Shown here: one piece after another, positions 11,949 through 23,312 of the stretch | How positions within the stretch are numbered: the stretch's first letter is position 1 | Layout: every line of letters begins with the position of its first letter | The notes under the pieces: model-generated | What the model saw: only the letters and a program-made list of their open reading frames with translations | Database searches by the model: none | What the model was told of the DNA's origin: nothing | Translations under genes and position numbers: made by a program | Source of the DNA: Hypericum androsaemum | Lineage: Eukaryota; Streptophyta; Magnoliopsida; Malpighiales; Hypericaceae | NCBI GenBank assembly: GCA_963995505.1 | Contig: OZ023182.1 | Location: 2,247,001 to 2,311,000, forward strand | Reading direction: 5' to 3' | DNA: 64,000 nt

Positions 11949-12761
11949 ACATAAATGTCAAGAACATAATACCGCGAACAATTACAGTCTTGAAATTTAA
12001 AAAAATAAACAAATAACTCCCTAATCTAACATATCTTTATATTTACTTTGTAATCAACTCCATCAAGAACATGCATGCCCTTCTTCTCCGATTCCCGCAA
12101 TCCAAGTTCTCCATGTTAGCGCATGCATTCAGTTTTTCGATAAAATAAATTTATATATTGAAAACGTCTAGACCAACACAAGATATTAGAAACCATGTCC
12201 ACAAGTTTAGAGAAAAATGCATTTCGCAAAAAGAAACAGAGTTAAAAGAAAGAGCACCTGTCTCGTTTATCCGGCGAAGGTGCAAACCCTCTTCTTCTCT
12301 TCTGTGGGAACAAACTTGAAGATGCCAACTTTTCGTTTATGAACCAATGATTTTAGTTTTTTTTTTTTTGCAGGAACACTAACGCTTCCATAACGAAAAA
12401 GGAGCAAGAAAGAAAATGTGCCCAGGTTCTTGGAAACCAAAATAAGTAAAAGATCTTCTATGGAGCCCAGCCCACTCCTTTTTTCTTCGTCTGGAGTTTA
12501 TGAGCAATCCTAATCAGGATAACCACATATATATACCCCTGACCAACATCCAATAGCTGATTAGTATTTGAAGGTGGGTTAATATAAAGCTACGGCTTTT
12601 TATACTATTTTATACTGCACAAGATATAATAGTATGTCCAAGGGTTAATTGTATAATATTGGTGTAAAAATTAACTTCTAAAAAAGTACAATTTTATACT
12701 TGTATGAAGGTGTTATTTTATATAATCTTGGTAATTTAGCATCAAAATCAGAGCGTTTAAT

Positions 12762-14511
12762 GGCAGATGAAGGGCTACGTGTTCTGATCAAACAAGCCCA
12801 AGATCGCGGTTTAGTCGCTTGCTGGAATGTCCCGGGGCTTCATGGTCATCTCAACTTGCTCCAATACGCTGACGATACCCTGCTCTTCTCCGAAGCCAGC
12901 GGTGCAAGCATTGACAATCTAAATCACCTTGTTACTGTCTTTGGGGTTATAAAGTCAATCCTACAAAAACTTCCTTGATCGAAGTTAATATTGAAGATTC
13001 CTGGCTTGCTCCATTGGCAGATTTGTGGGGCTGCAATGTAAGTCACCTCCCTATCACTCACCTCGGCCTTCCTTTGGGTTGCAACATGTCAAGAATTGCT
13101 CGTTGGAACTCGGTACTTTCTGCCATGGATAATCGTCTCTCCAAGTGAAAGGGTAACCTGCTTTCCTTTAGAGGTAGACTTGCTTTGGTCAAATCTATTT
13201 TGAGCTGCTTGCCTGTGTACTTCTTATCCATTTACAAGATGCCTGTGGGAGTGGCAAAATAATTAAACAAGAGGCTTCGCCATTTTCTTTGTTCGGGCAA
13301 CATGGATCTCAAGAAATCATCCCTTGTCAGCTGGAATTTGGTCTGCACTCCTAAGGATTTCGGAGGTCTAGGTGTTGAGAATTTGGCTCTTGTGAACAAT
13401 ATTTTGCTCCTTAAATAGATTTGGAAGTTCTTGGATAATCCTACTTCTCTGTGGGGCAATTTGCTTTCTGGCCTTTATAACTTTTCCCCTTCTTCCATGA
13501 CATCTGTGCCTTTGGCTATTAAGGGGAGCATTTGGGGTGATATCTGTAGAACCATTCACCACCAACCAGGGCCGTTTAATAATTTTGCATCTGGAATTCA
13601 CCTGAAGTTGGGACAGGGTGATAAGCTCTTCTTCTGGCATGATGAGTGGTTGATTGAAGACCCTTTGAAAGAGAGGTTCCCTAAGCTTTTCTCGATCTCG
13701 TTGCAAAAGGAGGCAAAAATTAGGGATTGTGATTATTGGCTTATCTCGGTCTGGCATTAGAATCTCGAGTGGAGAAGAAACCTACGCACCTGGGAAGAAG
13801 AGCAGGAAGCAAACCTGCTCGATCTCGTGATAAGGGCCGCTGTAAATTCTTCACAACTCCTTCTCTGTTAGTGCACTAAAAAGGAAATTCTACGGTAGAA
13901 TTTTTGTGACCGTCGCTGCCCTTTTGCGACACAGGTTTGGAAAGGTGAAATGCCTTATAAGATTGAATGCTTCATGTGGATTGCTATGAAAGGTCGCTTT
14001 CTCATTAGAGACAATCTTATCTAGAAAGGAATACTAAGTCTGTGGGAGGTTTTATGCCCTCTTTGTGGTGATGTTGATGAAAGTATAGAGCACCTTTTCC
14101 TCTCTTGCAGCTTCTCAAACTCAATTTGAGTTTACTTTGTCGAGCGCATTGCGGTTCTTTAGTGTGGGGTGCGACCTTGAGCTCTCATTTGGAACAATGG
14201 ATGGGTCTTGTTCAGAGCGCCATGATCAAGAATGTGTGGTTTGCACTTTTTGGAGCTATTTTGTGGGGAGTTTGGCTTCTGCAAAACCAAGTTATTTTCC
14301 AAAGTGATAGCTACAATCGACAGCTTCTTATTCATACCACCCTATTTCACATTCATGAGTGGTTCCGTTGGTCAAACTCCATTACAGAACTTGGCCATCA
14401 CGACCTCATCTTGTACACAGAATCTCTTAGGTTAGGGAATTAGCCATGTACCTTTGCTTCGCTGTAAATTTTGTTCCTTATTTATAATACTAATCCATTT
14501 ACCAAAAAAAT
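12762..14511 (+). mobile_element. 5'-truncated LINE with 18-bp target duplication
   Basis: The plus strand reads through the end of a LINE reverse transcriptase (LLQYADDTLLFSEA, with the catalytic YADD box), the downstream connection region, and a zinc-binding region (CPLCGDVDESIEHLFLSC). There are several in-frame stops and shifts. It ends in AAAAAAAT. The 18-bp direct repeat AAAATCAGAGCGTTTAAT flanks it at 12744-12761 and 14512-14529. The duplication defines both ends and shows that the copy was truncated on arrival. The target was the CAGAGCG block of tandem unit B. Confidence 0.9.
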
Positions 14512-14592
14512 AAAATCAGAGCGTTTAATCAAATATTTTTTTAAAAAAACATTTTTATTATTATGCTGATTGATAGTACTACTAAAAACTAA

Positions 14593-14992
14593 TCAAAAAG
14601 CAGTTAATACCAACTTACTTAGATTATTGCGCGTGGGCCTCTGGAGCTCTCGTTTTGCGTTTGGAGTTGGAGGTGGTACATCCACTAGCGGGTGCTGCTG
14701 TTGGTTTCGGGGTGGCGTCGTTTCCACCATTAATATCTCCTCCATCTCGGAGTTCCAGTGCGTAACTAAGACCACCCTCCATGGTAGACCTGCGCTCTTC
14801 AGAATTGGAGCTAGCGGCTGCTGTTGGTTTGGAGTAAGAGCTACTTTCATTAGCCGATGCTATTTGTTCGGAGTTGGAGATGCTTTCATTAGCGGGTGCT
14901 GTTGATTCCGAGAGACGACGTCGTTTCCACAAATAGAGCTGGCCATTGTCATCTCGTCTAGTTGGCCAAGATCTTGACAGAACACAAGGCAA
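14593..14992 (-). pseudogene. B3-family gene N-terminal remnant, unit C
   Basis: On the minus strand, STMEGGLSYALELRDGGDI resembles the MEGDDRYPPELREHGE start of the unit D copy, followed by NGGNDATPKPTAA. A second frame reads MASSICGNDVVSRN, related to MASSNCGNDAVQ of unit B. The peptide and the start region are therefore duplicated and out of order. No B3 domain follows; the sequence breaks into unit B instead. It is a scrambled, non-functional piece. Confidence 0.6.
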
Positions 14993-15002
14993 GGCCTACC
15001 CT

Positions 15003-15257
15003 AATGGTGGAAACAACGTCGTCCAGGAACCAATAGCACCCGCTATTAAAAATAATGGTGGAAACAACGTCGTCCAGGAACCAACAGCACCCGCTATTAA
15101 AAATAATGGTGGAAACAACGTCGTCCAGGAACCAACAGCACCCGCTATTAAAAATAATGGTGGAAACAACGTCGTCCAGGAACCAACAACACCCGCTATT
15201 AAAAATAATGGTGGAAACAACGTCGTCCAGGAACCAACAGCACCCGCTATTAAAAAT
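15003..15257 (+). repeat. Minisatellite, 5 x 51 bp, encodes NGGNNVVQEPTAPAIKN
   Basis: Five head-to-tail copies of a 51-bp (17-codon) unit begin at 15003, 15054, 15105, 15156 and 15207. I see only two single-base differences: ATA for ACA in copy 1 and ACA for GCA in copy 4. The unit keeps an open frame in both directions. The plus-strand reading is the NGGNDVV-type peptide of the neighbouring B3 genes, yet those genes are on the minus strand, so the array is inverted relative to the family. Confidence 0.92.
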
Positions 15258-17848
15258 AGCTCAACTCCGAACCAATAGCATCCGCTAGTGAAAGTAGCTC
15301 TTACTCCAAACCAACGAACGCAGGTAAGCAGATTTCTTTAATTTGTATAAAAAATGTATTTTCTATTTGGAACCTCAAAGCAAAAGAAAAAGTACTAGAT
15401 AAACCCACTGCATGAAGTTGGTACCTTATTCTATACAGCAACATGAAAAATATACTAAAATGTCAAGAATATAAAACCATGAAGAACTCTAATCTTCAAT
15501 AGCTCGTGGCGTATTTTAGGAGTTACTGGATAGATTGAGGTACTAGATAGCATTTATCAATATAACACATTGATATGTATTTATCTAGTACACTTTACTA
15601 AGAAATTTATAAATATTTGTATACTTTGTGTAATTATCCTATTGGAATATATATAATTTACTTATCAAAACAATTATTAAAGAAAAAGAGTTAATCAATT
15701 CGGTGCATCTTTAAGAAAAAAATACACTAATATCAACTAATTGTTCTAGCTAGCATAAATCTAAATATTGTATTTTGAAAATACAATATTGTTAAATACT
15801 TGTTGGACAAAATTTGTCACATGGTTCAATCAAAATAAAATCTTTCAAGAGGAAAAAGTCCTGTCAACTCCGAAAAATTTCTCAAAAAGTAATAGCTCCG
15901 TTATCTATCATAGCTTTTTATTTAATTTTACCAAGAACATTTTCTTATTCCATTGTTTTCAAATATGGAATTTCCGACACCGTAATCTAAGGTTTCCATG
16001 CTTGCTCAAGCCATTCAATTCTCCTATAAAATAATTTTACATATTGAAAACAAAACAAAACAGAATATTGGAAACCATAGTCGCAAGTTTAAAGAAAAAA
16101 AAGCAATCACCAAAAAAAATAAGAAACAAGACCCTCTTCTGTCTAGTTTATCTTTCGTACATGAAGCCCTCTTCTCTTTTGAGCCAATATTCGATATTAT
16201 TCAAAATCGAGCAAATCACAATCAATCTAAAACAACTTTAAAAAATGAATTTTTTTTGTTAAACATGCACCAGTTACTCTATGAATCTTGTTATGTCGTT
16301 TATGAATCAAAGATTTAAGTTAGTTTTGCAAGAATACTAACGCATCCATAACGAAAAGGAGCAAGAGAAGAAAATTTACCCAGGTTATTGGAAACCAATG
16401 AAACAAATAAGCGTAGACCGTCTATGGACTCGACTTTTTTTCCTTCGGAAGTGTAGAACTGTCTTGATCGAAAAAACTTTAATTTATAGCTATTTATATC
16501 GGAAGTTGGTTATATCCTAGTTACGAGTTACGACCTCATCAGAAGTCTTTGCCAAACAGATTTACAAGAATCAGACTTATGAAGAGACATTGAATATGAA
16601 AAATTGAATATCTTAGGCATAGTAAAAATTGACAAAGATTAAGGATTCAATTCCCATAACATGTCTCTAACACAAGTTAATTGGGAGTGAATCAGCTATC
16701 GACACCTCTAATTAGGATAATCATACATATATTCTTTACTAGCATCCAATAGCTTATTCAAATTCGAACATCGATTAATATAAAGCTACAACTTTTTATA
16801 CGTTTAACTACTTATAAAATGTACTATTTTATAAAAAAGGTATTATTTCATATAATCTTTGTAATTTATCATCAATTCAGAGCATTTTATCAAATACTAT
16901 TTTTATATCATTGTTTGATTATGCAAATTGAGATTGTTAACAACTATTGGTATTTTTATAGCTCTCAAAACCTATCTAAAATTTCCTTCCCAAATTTTAA
17001 CTTTTTGAGTGGCACAATTTAATCAAATCAATGGTTTTAAAAAATAATGTTTTTTAATCAACAACCAGAAACTAGAACCAGTAACTAGCTAGAACCAGTA
17101 ACTAGCTTAGTTCAGTTCAATCGCTTTAACAAAGATGGCGTCCTAGTAAAAGGACAATAACACTACAGCGAGCTTGCAATTATTTTCCGGAGATTTTTCA
17201 GTAGTTTTTTTTTTCTCAAAACCAAATGAAATAATTAATCAACCAATTTTGGCCGTAGGACCTCAAATTGAGGCAAAACTATTTTTCTAAGTTACTAACA
17301 CTTATTGATACGGTAGTATTTTTGAGTCTCGTGAAAATGGAAGAACTTTGTGATTGTTTAAATGTCATGTGCAATTCAAATTTGGTTTTGATCCTCGTAT
17401 AGAAAACAAACATAACACCACTCGTTTCCTGTTCTTGGATTTTCTTGATTGAACGGACTTTATTAGTCCTTTGGGAATAACTGTAAAAAATATAGAGAAG
17501 AAGCTTGAGTATCTTATAACCCAAAATATATTGGATCGACAGCTACTCGGGTTTTAAGTAGGTAAAATCAAAAAAATAACAAGATGATTCCTATTAAAGT
17601 TGCAGAAGTTGAACTAGAATTCTTTAGATAAAAAAATGACAGTGACATAAAAAAAGTCAAACAATGGAAGATTCATTAAATCCTGTATAGGAGCAAACAT
17701 TTCGTGCAAAACTCAAAACGAAATTCTTAATAACGTATGAGAATGCACCTAGCTACATGTACTTGCTGCAATTCAAATGGAAAACCAACTAAAGAATAAC
17801 CAGACATACTAACCGGATACAAAGACAAACCTGAATTCTAAGCCGAAA

Positions 17849-18815
17849 CTAGAAATTCGAGACAAACCCTAACGATCGGCGAATCTTAACAACACGCCGG
17901 AACATCCAAACGCCAACATAATGTTCATTGGCCGTCACCCCCTTTAGGTGGTTCCTCTTCGACCCAGGACTGTCCAGTAGAAACTTGTGGTGAAAAATCA
18001 TCGGGATATTCAATACCAAGTACCTCTTCAAGAGGGCGTGCCGGCTTTACGTGACCCCCCTTGTAGGGCTCCTTGCTGGTCGAACACACGCTGTGGCCCT
18101 CGCTGAAGTTGACCGTTATCTCGGACAGCGGGATCTCGGAAGAAGACGCAGGTTCCTCAGAGCTGGTGTAAGAAGCGAAAGAAAGAACCACGCCCGGTGG
18201 ATTGAAGGGATCTTCACTAGAGGATTCTGTTGCGTCCGGATCGACGTCGTCGTTTCCACCACCATCAAGGTTGGCCATTATCATCTCCCCCGGAACGACG
18301 TCGTTTCCACCATTGGGGTTGGCCATCATCATCGGAACGACGTCGTCGTTTCCACCATTAGGGTTCGCCATTATCATCCCCTCGGGTTGAGCAACAGGAA
18401 CGACATCGTTTCCACCATCAGGGTTCGCCATTATCATCTCCTCCGGTTGGTCAAGAGGAACGATGTCGTTTCCACCATTAGGGTTGACCATTATCATCTC
18501 CTCCGGAATGACGTCGTTTCCACCATTAGGGTTTATCTCCTCCGGAATGACGTCGTTTCCAGCATTAGGGTTTATCTCCTCCGGAATGACGACGTCGTTT
18601 CCAGCATTAGGGTCTATCTCCTCCGGAATGACGACGTCGTTTCCACCATTAGGGTCTATCTCCTCCGGAATGACGACGTCGTTTCCACCATTAGGGTTCG
18701 CTTCCGGCTGGGGAAGATTTTGGATGCGGCTTTCCTTGATCTTGAAGGAACTCAAGGCGAGGGCTGCTTCGCCGTGCTCCCTGAGCTCCGGCGGATAACG
18801 ATCATCACCTTCCAT
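17849..18815 (-). pseudogene. B3-family gene with expanded NGGNDVV repeat and frameshifted B3 domain, unit D
   Basis: The frame starts MEGDDRYPPELREHGEAALA and stays open for 296 residues. Roughly residues 35-190 are ten imperfect copies of an (N/D)(G/A)GNDVV-PEE peptide. The C-terminal part keeps HSVCSTSKEPYKGGHVKPA, matching HSRFLISKKRYESHVRP of the intact gene. It then leaves the B3 frame and ends at PPKGGDGQ. The continuation of the domain (HHKFLLDSPGSK...VGVWMFRRV) is in another frame at 18031-17849. The domain is also shortened against the intact copy. Either a frameshift has killed the B3 domain or the repeat-rich N-terminal product is made alone. I favour a pseudogene. Confidence 0.65.
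18240..18712 (-). repeat. Coding minisatellite, ~10 imperfect units of 39-66 bp
   Basis: The plus strand shows repeated GACGTCGTTTCCACCATTAG words. Low-coordinate units are longer and carry an extra GCCATTATCATCTCC segment; high-coordinate units are 39-45 bp with TCTCCTCCGGAATGAC spacers. Unit lengths are multiples of three, and changes are mostly whole codons, so the minus-strand frame survives. It is homologous to the 51-bp array at 15003-15257 but has evolved separately. Confidence 0.88.
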
Positions 18816-19950
18816 GGCACGTTATTCTTCACAGCCACATGCAAAAAACATACAAGAAATGTTAACAACATAATAACAATCCCAATCTTGAAATATAAAG
18901 AAAATGAGTTAACTAATACCGAAAATATATCGACCAACACAGAATATCGGAGACCAAGTTTAGAGAAAAAATGCATTGGCGAAAAGAGTAGAGAGCTAAA
19001 AGAAAGAGGACCTTCGTCTTCCTCGGTCTCGTTTATCCGGGCGAACGTGCAAACCCACTTCTTCTCTTCCGCGTTGACGCAGCGGACTAGTCGTTTATGA
19101 ACCAAAGATTTTAGTTGGCTTTTTTTACAAGAACACTGAACGCATCCATAACGAAAAGGAGCAAGAAAGAAAATTTACCCTGGAGGTTCTTGGAACTACT
19201 ACTAAGCGATGATCTTCTGTGGAGCCAACTTCTTCTTTTTTTTTCCTTCTACGGAGCCCACTTCTTGTTTTCTTCTATGGAGCCCACTTCTTTTTTTTTC
19301 CTTATGGAGTTTATGAGCAATTCTAATCCGGATAGCCACATATATATAATACTCTTGACCAAGGTCCAATAGCTGATCAGGATTTGAAGGTCGGTTAATA
19401 TAAAGCTACGGCTTTTTTTCTACGTTAAGATATTATTCACATTGTATATACCATGACTTTTAATAAGATATTTACTTTTTCAAAAAAAAGGTATTATTTT
19501 ATATAATCTTTGTAATTTAGCATCAAATCAGAGCGTTTTATCAAATACTATTTTTTAGATCATTGCTTGATTATGTCGATTGAGAGTTCTAATTGGCAAC
19601 ATCTTAAAAAATGGATATGGCGGTAGTCTAGTTTTCTCTATTTTCTGGTCCAGCTAATTTGACTGATTTGGACTGTCTTTTTCAATAAAAAGTCAAATAA
19701 TTCTAAATTTCTCTAATTTTATTGCAACGTTTATCATTTAGAATATCAAAAATTTTCCTTTCAAAAAAAAAGAATATCAAAATTTTAATTTAATATTTTT
19801 AGTCTAACAAACTAAAAAACTGAAAAAAACTTTTTTTTGGTAGTTTGTTTTTCACCAACTAATAGTTAAATCAGCGGCTAACATGTTAACTGCTGGTCCA
19901 AACAGCCACACATGTTTTACCCATGGTTTATTAATGAGGCTGCATTTTTT

Positions 19951-20264
19951 CGCAGTGGATTGGGTCCGGAAAGAAGGGACTATTTCGGACCGTTTGGATT
20001 GAATGATTGATAATGGTATGCTCCTAGTTCTAACAATGGCATGCTCTGATTACGACACTAGCATGCTCAGTTATTGATAATGGCTGGCGTGCTACGATAA
20101 TGACATGCCCAATTATTGATAATGACATATCGATGATCTCCTGTCCCACGCACAAACTTTTTCCATGTTTTTTCTCTGTTTTAACTTTTTTGCAAAAAAA
20201 AATTCATGCATTTCTTTCAGTCCAAACGGTTCAGAATGGATCATTCCGGACCCAATCCGAACAC
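19951..20264. mobile_element. MULE-like MITE with perfect 9-bp target duplication
   Basis: GCATTTTTT flanks the element at 19942-19950 and 20265-20273. The termini share GGATTGGGTCCGGAA and, further in, CCGTTTGGA in inverted orientation. The interior has ATAATGGCATGC / ATAATGACATGC words in loose tandem. It belongs to the same family as the element at 27583-28035. The 9-bp duplication points to a Mutator-type transposase. Confidence 0.82.
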
Positions 20265-20706
20265 GCATTTTTTGAAACAATGTTAATAGCTATTGGTGTT
20301 TTTTTAGCAAGTAGTCTTTGAACCGTCAATAAGATGATAGTTTTTCTTAAATAGCTCCCTAAAATTATCTAAATTGTCTTTTCCAAAATTCGACTCTTTC
20401 GCGTCACAATTTAATCAAATCATGAAATCAATGGTTTTATCAAATAATTTTGTTTATCATTTTTTATTTTCAAATTAAGAGAGATATTGAGATATCAAGA
20501 ATTCTCACTACAGTAGTTAACAAACCAGAACCAGTAACCAGCTCGAGTTCAGTTCAATCAGTGTAACAAATAAAAAACATCTTTAGCTTCTGCGCAGTAA
20601 TTTTAAATTCTCTGCAACATACAGATCCGTCCATGAGAAGCTCGATCGATAATGCACCCACTTTAAATATATTGCAAAGTAGAATTAATACTTTTCTTGT
20701 CGACGA

Positions 20707-23127
20707 TTAAGCCAACAACTTCGCAAGTTCATCTACACCTAACAATCCCTGTGACTGTGGTACCTCAACCAGACTCTTCATCCTGGTATGCTTAGGATGC
20801 TTAGAACGGCTCTTTGTCTCTTCACCTCTGCTCTCAGGAACAGGGGCTGGTTCTTTGGCTTCTGGACGCGGACTTTCTTCTTCGGCACCCAGTTCGACAG
20901 GCACTTTCCGTGGTCGAGACCTGAACACCGGACCAGGGGGAGCAGAATGGGAAAAGGCAATCGAGCTCTGATACACGATATCCGCATCCAAGTTCTCATC
21001 GACCAAGACGAGTGCGCTTCCACTTTCAATAGCCTGCTTCCACAAACTTAGAACACCGTCTATATGAGGCCCTTGCAACTTTTCTGGTTCAGTGGATCCA
21101 CTTGTGGTTGCTGTCACATCCTGGGGCAGTTCCGTGATTCCAACCACTTCCTCAACATGTTCTGCACTGTCCAACATTGCTTCACTGACATGCATATTGC
21201 CTGTACCTTCTGTCCCACTGGAAGCAGAATTGTATCCGTTGGCCGGTGGGCTTTCGAGTTCATTCTCATTCACGGTTGAGGTAGCATCCATGTCGATATG
21301 TTGTTGAACTTCTATAACAGATTGATCTTTCTCTTGCTCACCAGAACTTATTGTTGATACATTCATATCATGTGTGCTAAGACTCATATCCTTGATGGAG
21401 AGCATTCCTGTTTCTGGATCTTCCACAAAGTGGGGATATGTTGTTGTACTATCAGCATCAGTTTGCATGGGTCCCTCGGAGTTACTTAGAGGAAGTCTTA
21501 AGGAGGATTTCCATTCCTTCCCTCTCCAGATCAGAATGCACTCTCTTTCAAATGAGATTAGCACGCACGGAACAAGATCCTGCAATTAAAAGGATCAAAA
21601 CACTAGCTTTAGCATCCCCAGTCGCAAAGACAATAGCGAAACAAGCTATAAACCCAACGATATCATACTCTAAGTTTGGCTCCAATTTTGCGGAAATCGC
21701 TCGCATTCAACCCTTGACAGTCTATCTTGACCAATTCACAAACTTCAAATGCTTCTCGAACATGGTGCACCAGATTGGAGTACAGACCATTTTTTGCTGC
21801 AATACAACACCAAAGGTTGAAAAACTAATCGATTTTCCTGAATTAAAAAAAAATTGCAGGTGAGCAGGCAGGTACCTAATTTGCGTATCGGTGCCAATTT
21901 CAGTCCCCGTTTACGCATGTCAGATGCTTCATCAACCGTTAAACCTGCTGGAGCCTTCTTAATCAGCCTTGGATACATGGGACTGACAGGCTTCCACAAC
22001 ATAAGAGGAAACCGAGGGCGTGTTGTGACATTATAGTTTCTGCCTCGGAAAAGGTACACCACACCCCCCTTCCGATAAATGATCTTCCCTCCCGTTTTTT
22101 CCTGTCCAAACACATACGCACAACAGAAATTCAACCCACCATGCTGCTAGAAACCGTGGTCTGCACTCGGAAAGAGCACAGCCTACCTCCAACTGCTGGC
22201 AGACACTGTCCATGTCAACAGTGCAAACTCCTTTACACTTGATCTTGCACACTCTCTTCCGCTTCCAAAGCGCGTGTATGTTCTCCAACATGTTGTGAGT
22301 GAATCCATCCCTTCCTGAAAACCCGAGACAAATCTCCATCACTCGAAATTAACCATCCCAATTCGCGCTAATGTTCACATATAAGCAGAGAAAAAGCAAT
22401 CGTTCAAGCGCATACCCATGTTCAATTGGCGGCGGGTTTTATGGCAGGCATTGACCAAATCCCTGACCTCAATGGGGCTCAACGGCTCCCCGAGAATCTC
22501 CTCCCTCGTACGGGCATAGCGCGGGCCGGTACCGGACAAGTAAGGCCCGGGGGCCTGAATAGGCTTCACCCCCTTCTTGTCGGGCGGGGGCAGCCGGAAA
22601 GAGTCGAACTCCGGCAGCTTCTTCTTGCTGCCGGGAAGAGGCTTCCGCCCCGTCCAGGGCCGCGCGGTCTCCTCGGGGCCGAACGGCGAGTACGGCGCCT
22701 CCCGGAACCTGACCGGCTTCACCGTCGGAGTCTCCGTGTAGCTATACTTGAACTCGAACGGCGCGCCGTCGATGACGTAGGAGACCCCGCCCTCCCCCAC
22801 CCGCACCTCCGCCCTCCGGTCGACAGAGGGCGGCTGTTTCGGGGGCAATTTGGTAAATCTGGCCGCCCCGCGGAACGCTGGGTGGGTTTCAGGCGGTGGC
22901 CGCGGCTTGAAGTACTTGGACCTCCGGCCCCGGATGGAGGGCCTGGATTGGACGGAACCGGTCCCCGGCGAGCTGGAGGGCGGAGAGGGAGGGTCGCCGG
23001 CGGATTGGTCCCATCGGGAGGAACGGACCTCGGCCGCGGGCCGGTAGCTGGGCGGCGATGAAGGGTTTAGGTTGGGGCTTCGGGAAGAGAAGATGGGGAT
23101 AGAAATTGGGAACAATTTTAGCGCCAT
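20707..23127 (-). CDS. CAF1: CRS2-associated factor 1 (CAF1), chloroplast group II intron splicing factor
   Basis: CAF1 works with the peptidyl-tRNA-hydrolase-like protein CRS2 to splice a subset of chloroplast group II introns. Five exons join in frame: 23127-22416, 22314-22187, 22101-21876, 21796-21669 and 21579-20707, all with GT-AG borders, giving 688 residues. The N terminus ([18 protein letters not shown]) is Ser/Pro-rich and fits a chloroplast transit peptide. Two CRM RNA-binding domains follow: about residues 232-330 ([38 protein letters not shown]) and about 345-440 ([42 protein letters not shown]). A long acidic linker leads to [25 protein letters not shown] and a terminal VDELAKLLA, which match CAF1 rather than CAF2. 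The reading frame is clean throughout. Confidence 0.95.
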
Positions 23128-23312
23128 TTTGTCCCTTGTAGGGGTTAATTAGTAATTTGCGAAGGAAACGTTTCCATATGAAACTTTAGGGGATAGAGCA
23201 GCGAGAGGTTTTAGATTGGAAGAGGAAACGATAGGAGGGAAGACTGAAGAGATTGAAACGGCGACGTGCGTGGTCGAGTTGTAGTTTTGTGGAACAAGCG
23301 GGGGCAGAACCG

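Larger units (their letters stand above)
11300..14590 (-). repeat. Tandem segmental unit B of the B3-gene array
   Basis: This is the second copy of the segment described for unit A. It is recognisable from GATTTTCTTGATTG...TTTGGGAATAACTGTTA and AAAGTTGCAGAAGTTGAAC, shared nearly word for word with unit D, through the upstream landmarks CCACATATATATACCCCTGA and TTAATATAAAGCTACGGC. Its CAGAGCGTTTAAT block is split by the LINE inserted at 12762-14511. It lacks the CAACAACCAGAAAC end block and runs directly into unit C. Confidence 0.65.
14590..17150 (-). repeat. Tandem segmental unit C of the B3-gene array
   Basis: This is the third copy. It holds a truncated gene piece and an inverted peptide-coding minisatellite at 14.6-15.3 kb. 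The normal upstream landmarks follow: AACGCATCCATAACGAAAAGG-like, ATCATACATATATTC, TTAATATAAAGCTACAAC, and the terminal CAACAACCAGAAAC...AGTTCAGTTCAATC block. The first part of the unit is missing. From 15300 to 17150 I see no further gene. Confidence 0.65.
17270..20570 (-). repeat. Tandem segmental unit D of the B3-gene array
   Basis: This is the fourth copy, with all landmarks in order. Its 17280-17880 flank aligns with 6690-6960 plus 7930-8225 of unit A, showing that the hAT element entered unit A after duplication. The gene region is at 17849-18815. The upstream region 18816-19940 includes CCACATATATATAAT and TTAATATAAAGCTACGGC. A MULE-like MITE is inserted at 19951-20264. Confidence 0.7.

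Noticed and set aside
13368..13757. Minus-strand open frame within the LINE
   Set aside because: It is a shadow of the plus-strand LINE sequence, whose YADD and zinc-binding motifs fix the orientation.
14996..15288. Open frames on both strands over the 51-bp array
   Set aside because: The unit has no stops in several frames, so long frames arise from repetition alone. Only the plus-strand NGGNNVV reading is meaningful, as a relic of the B3 family.
22426..23061. 211-residue plus-strand open frame
   Set aside because: It is the antisense shadow of the GC-rich first exon of CAF1.
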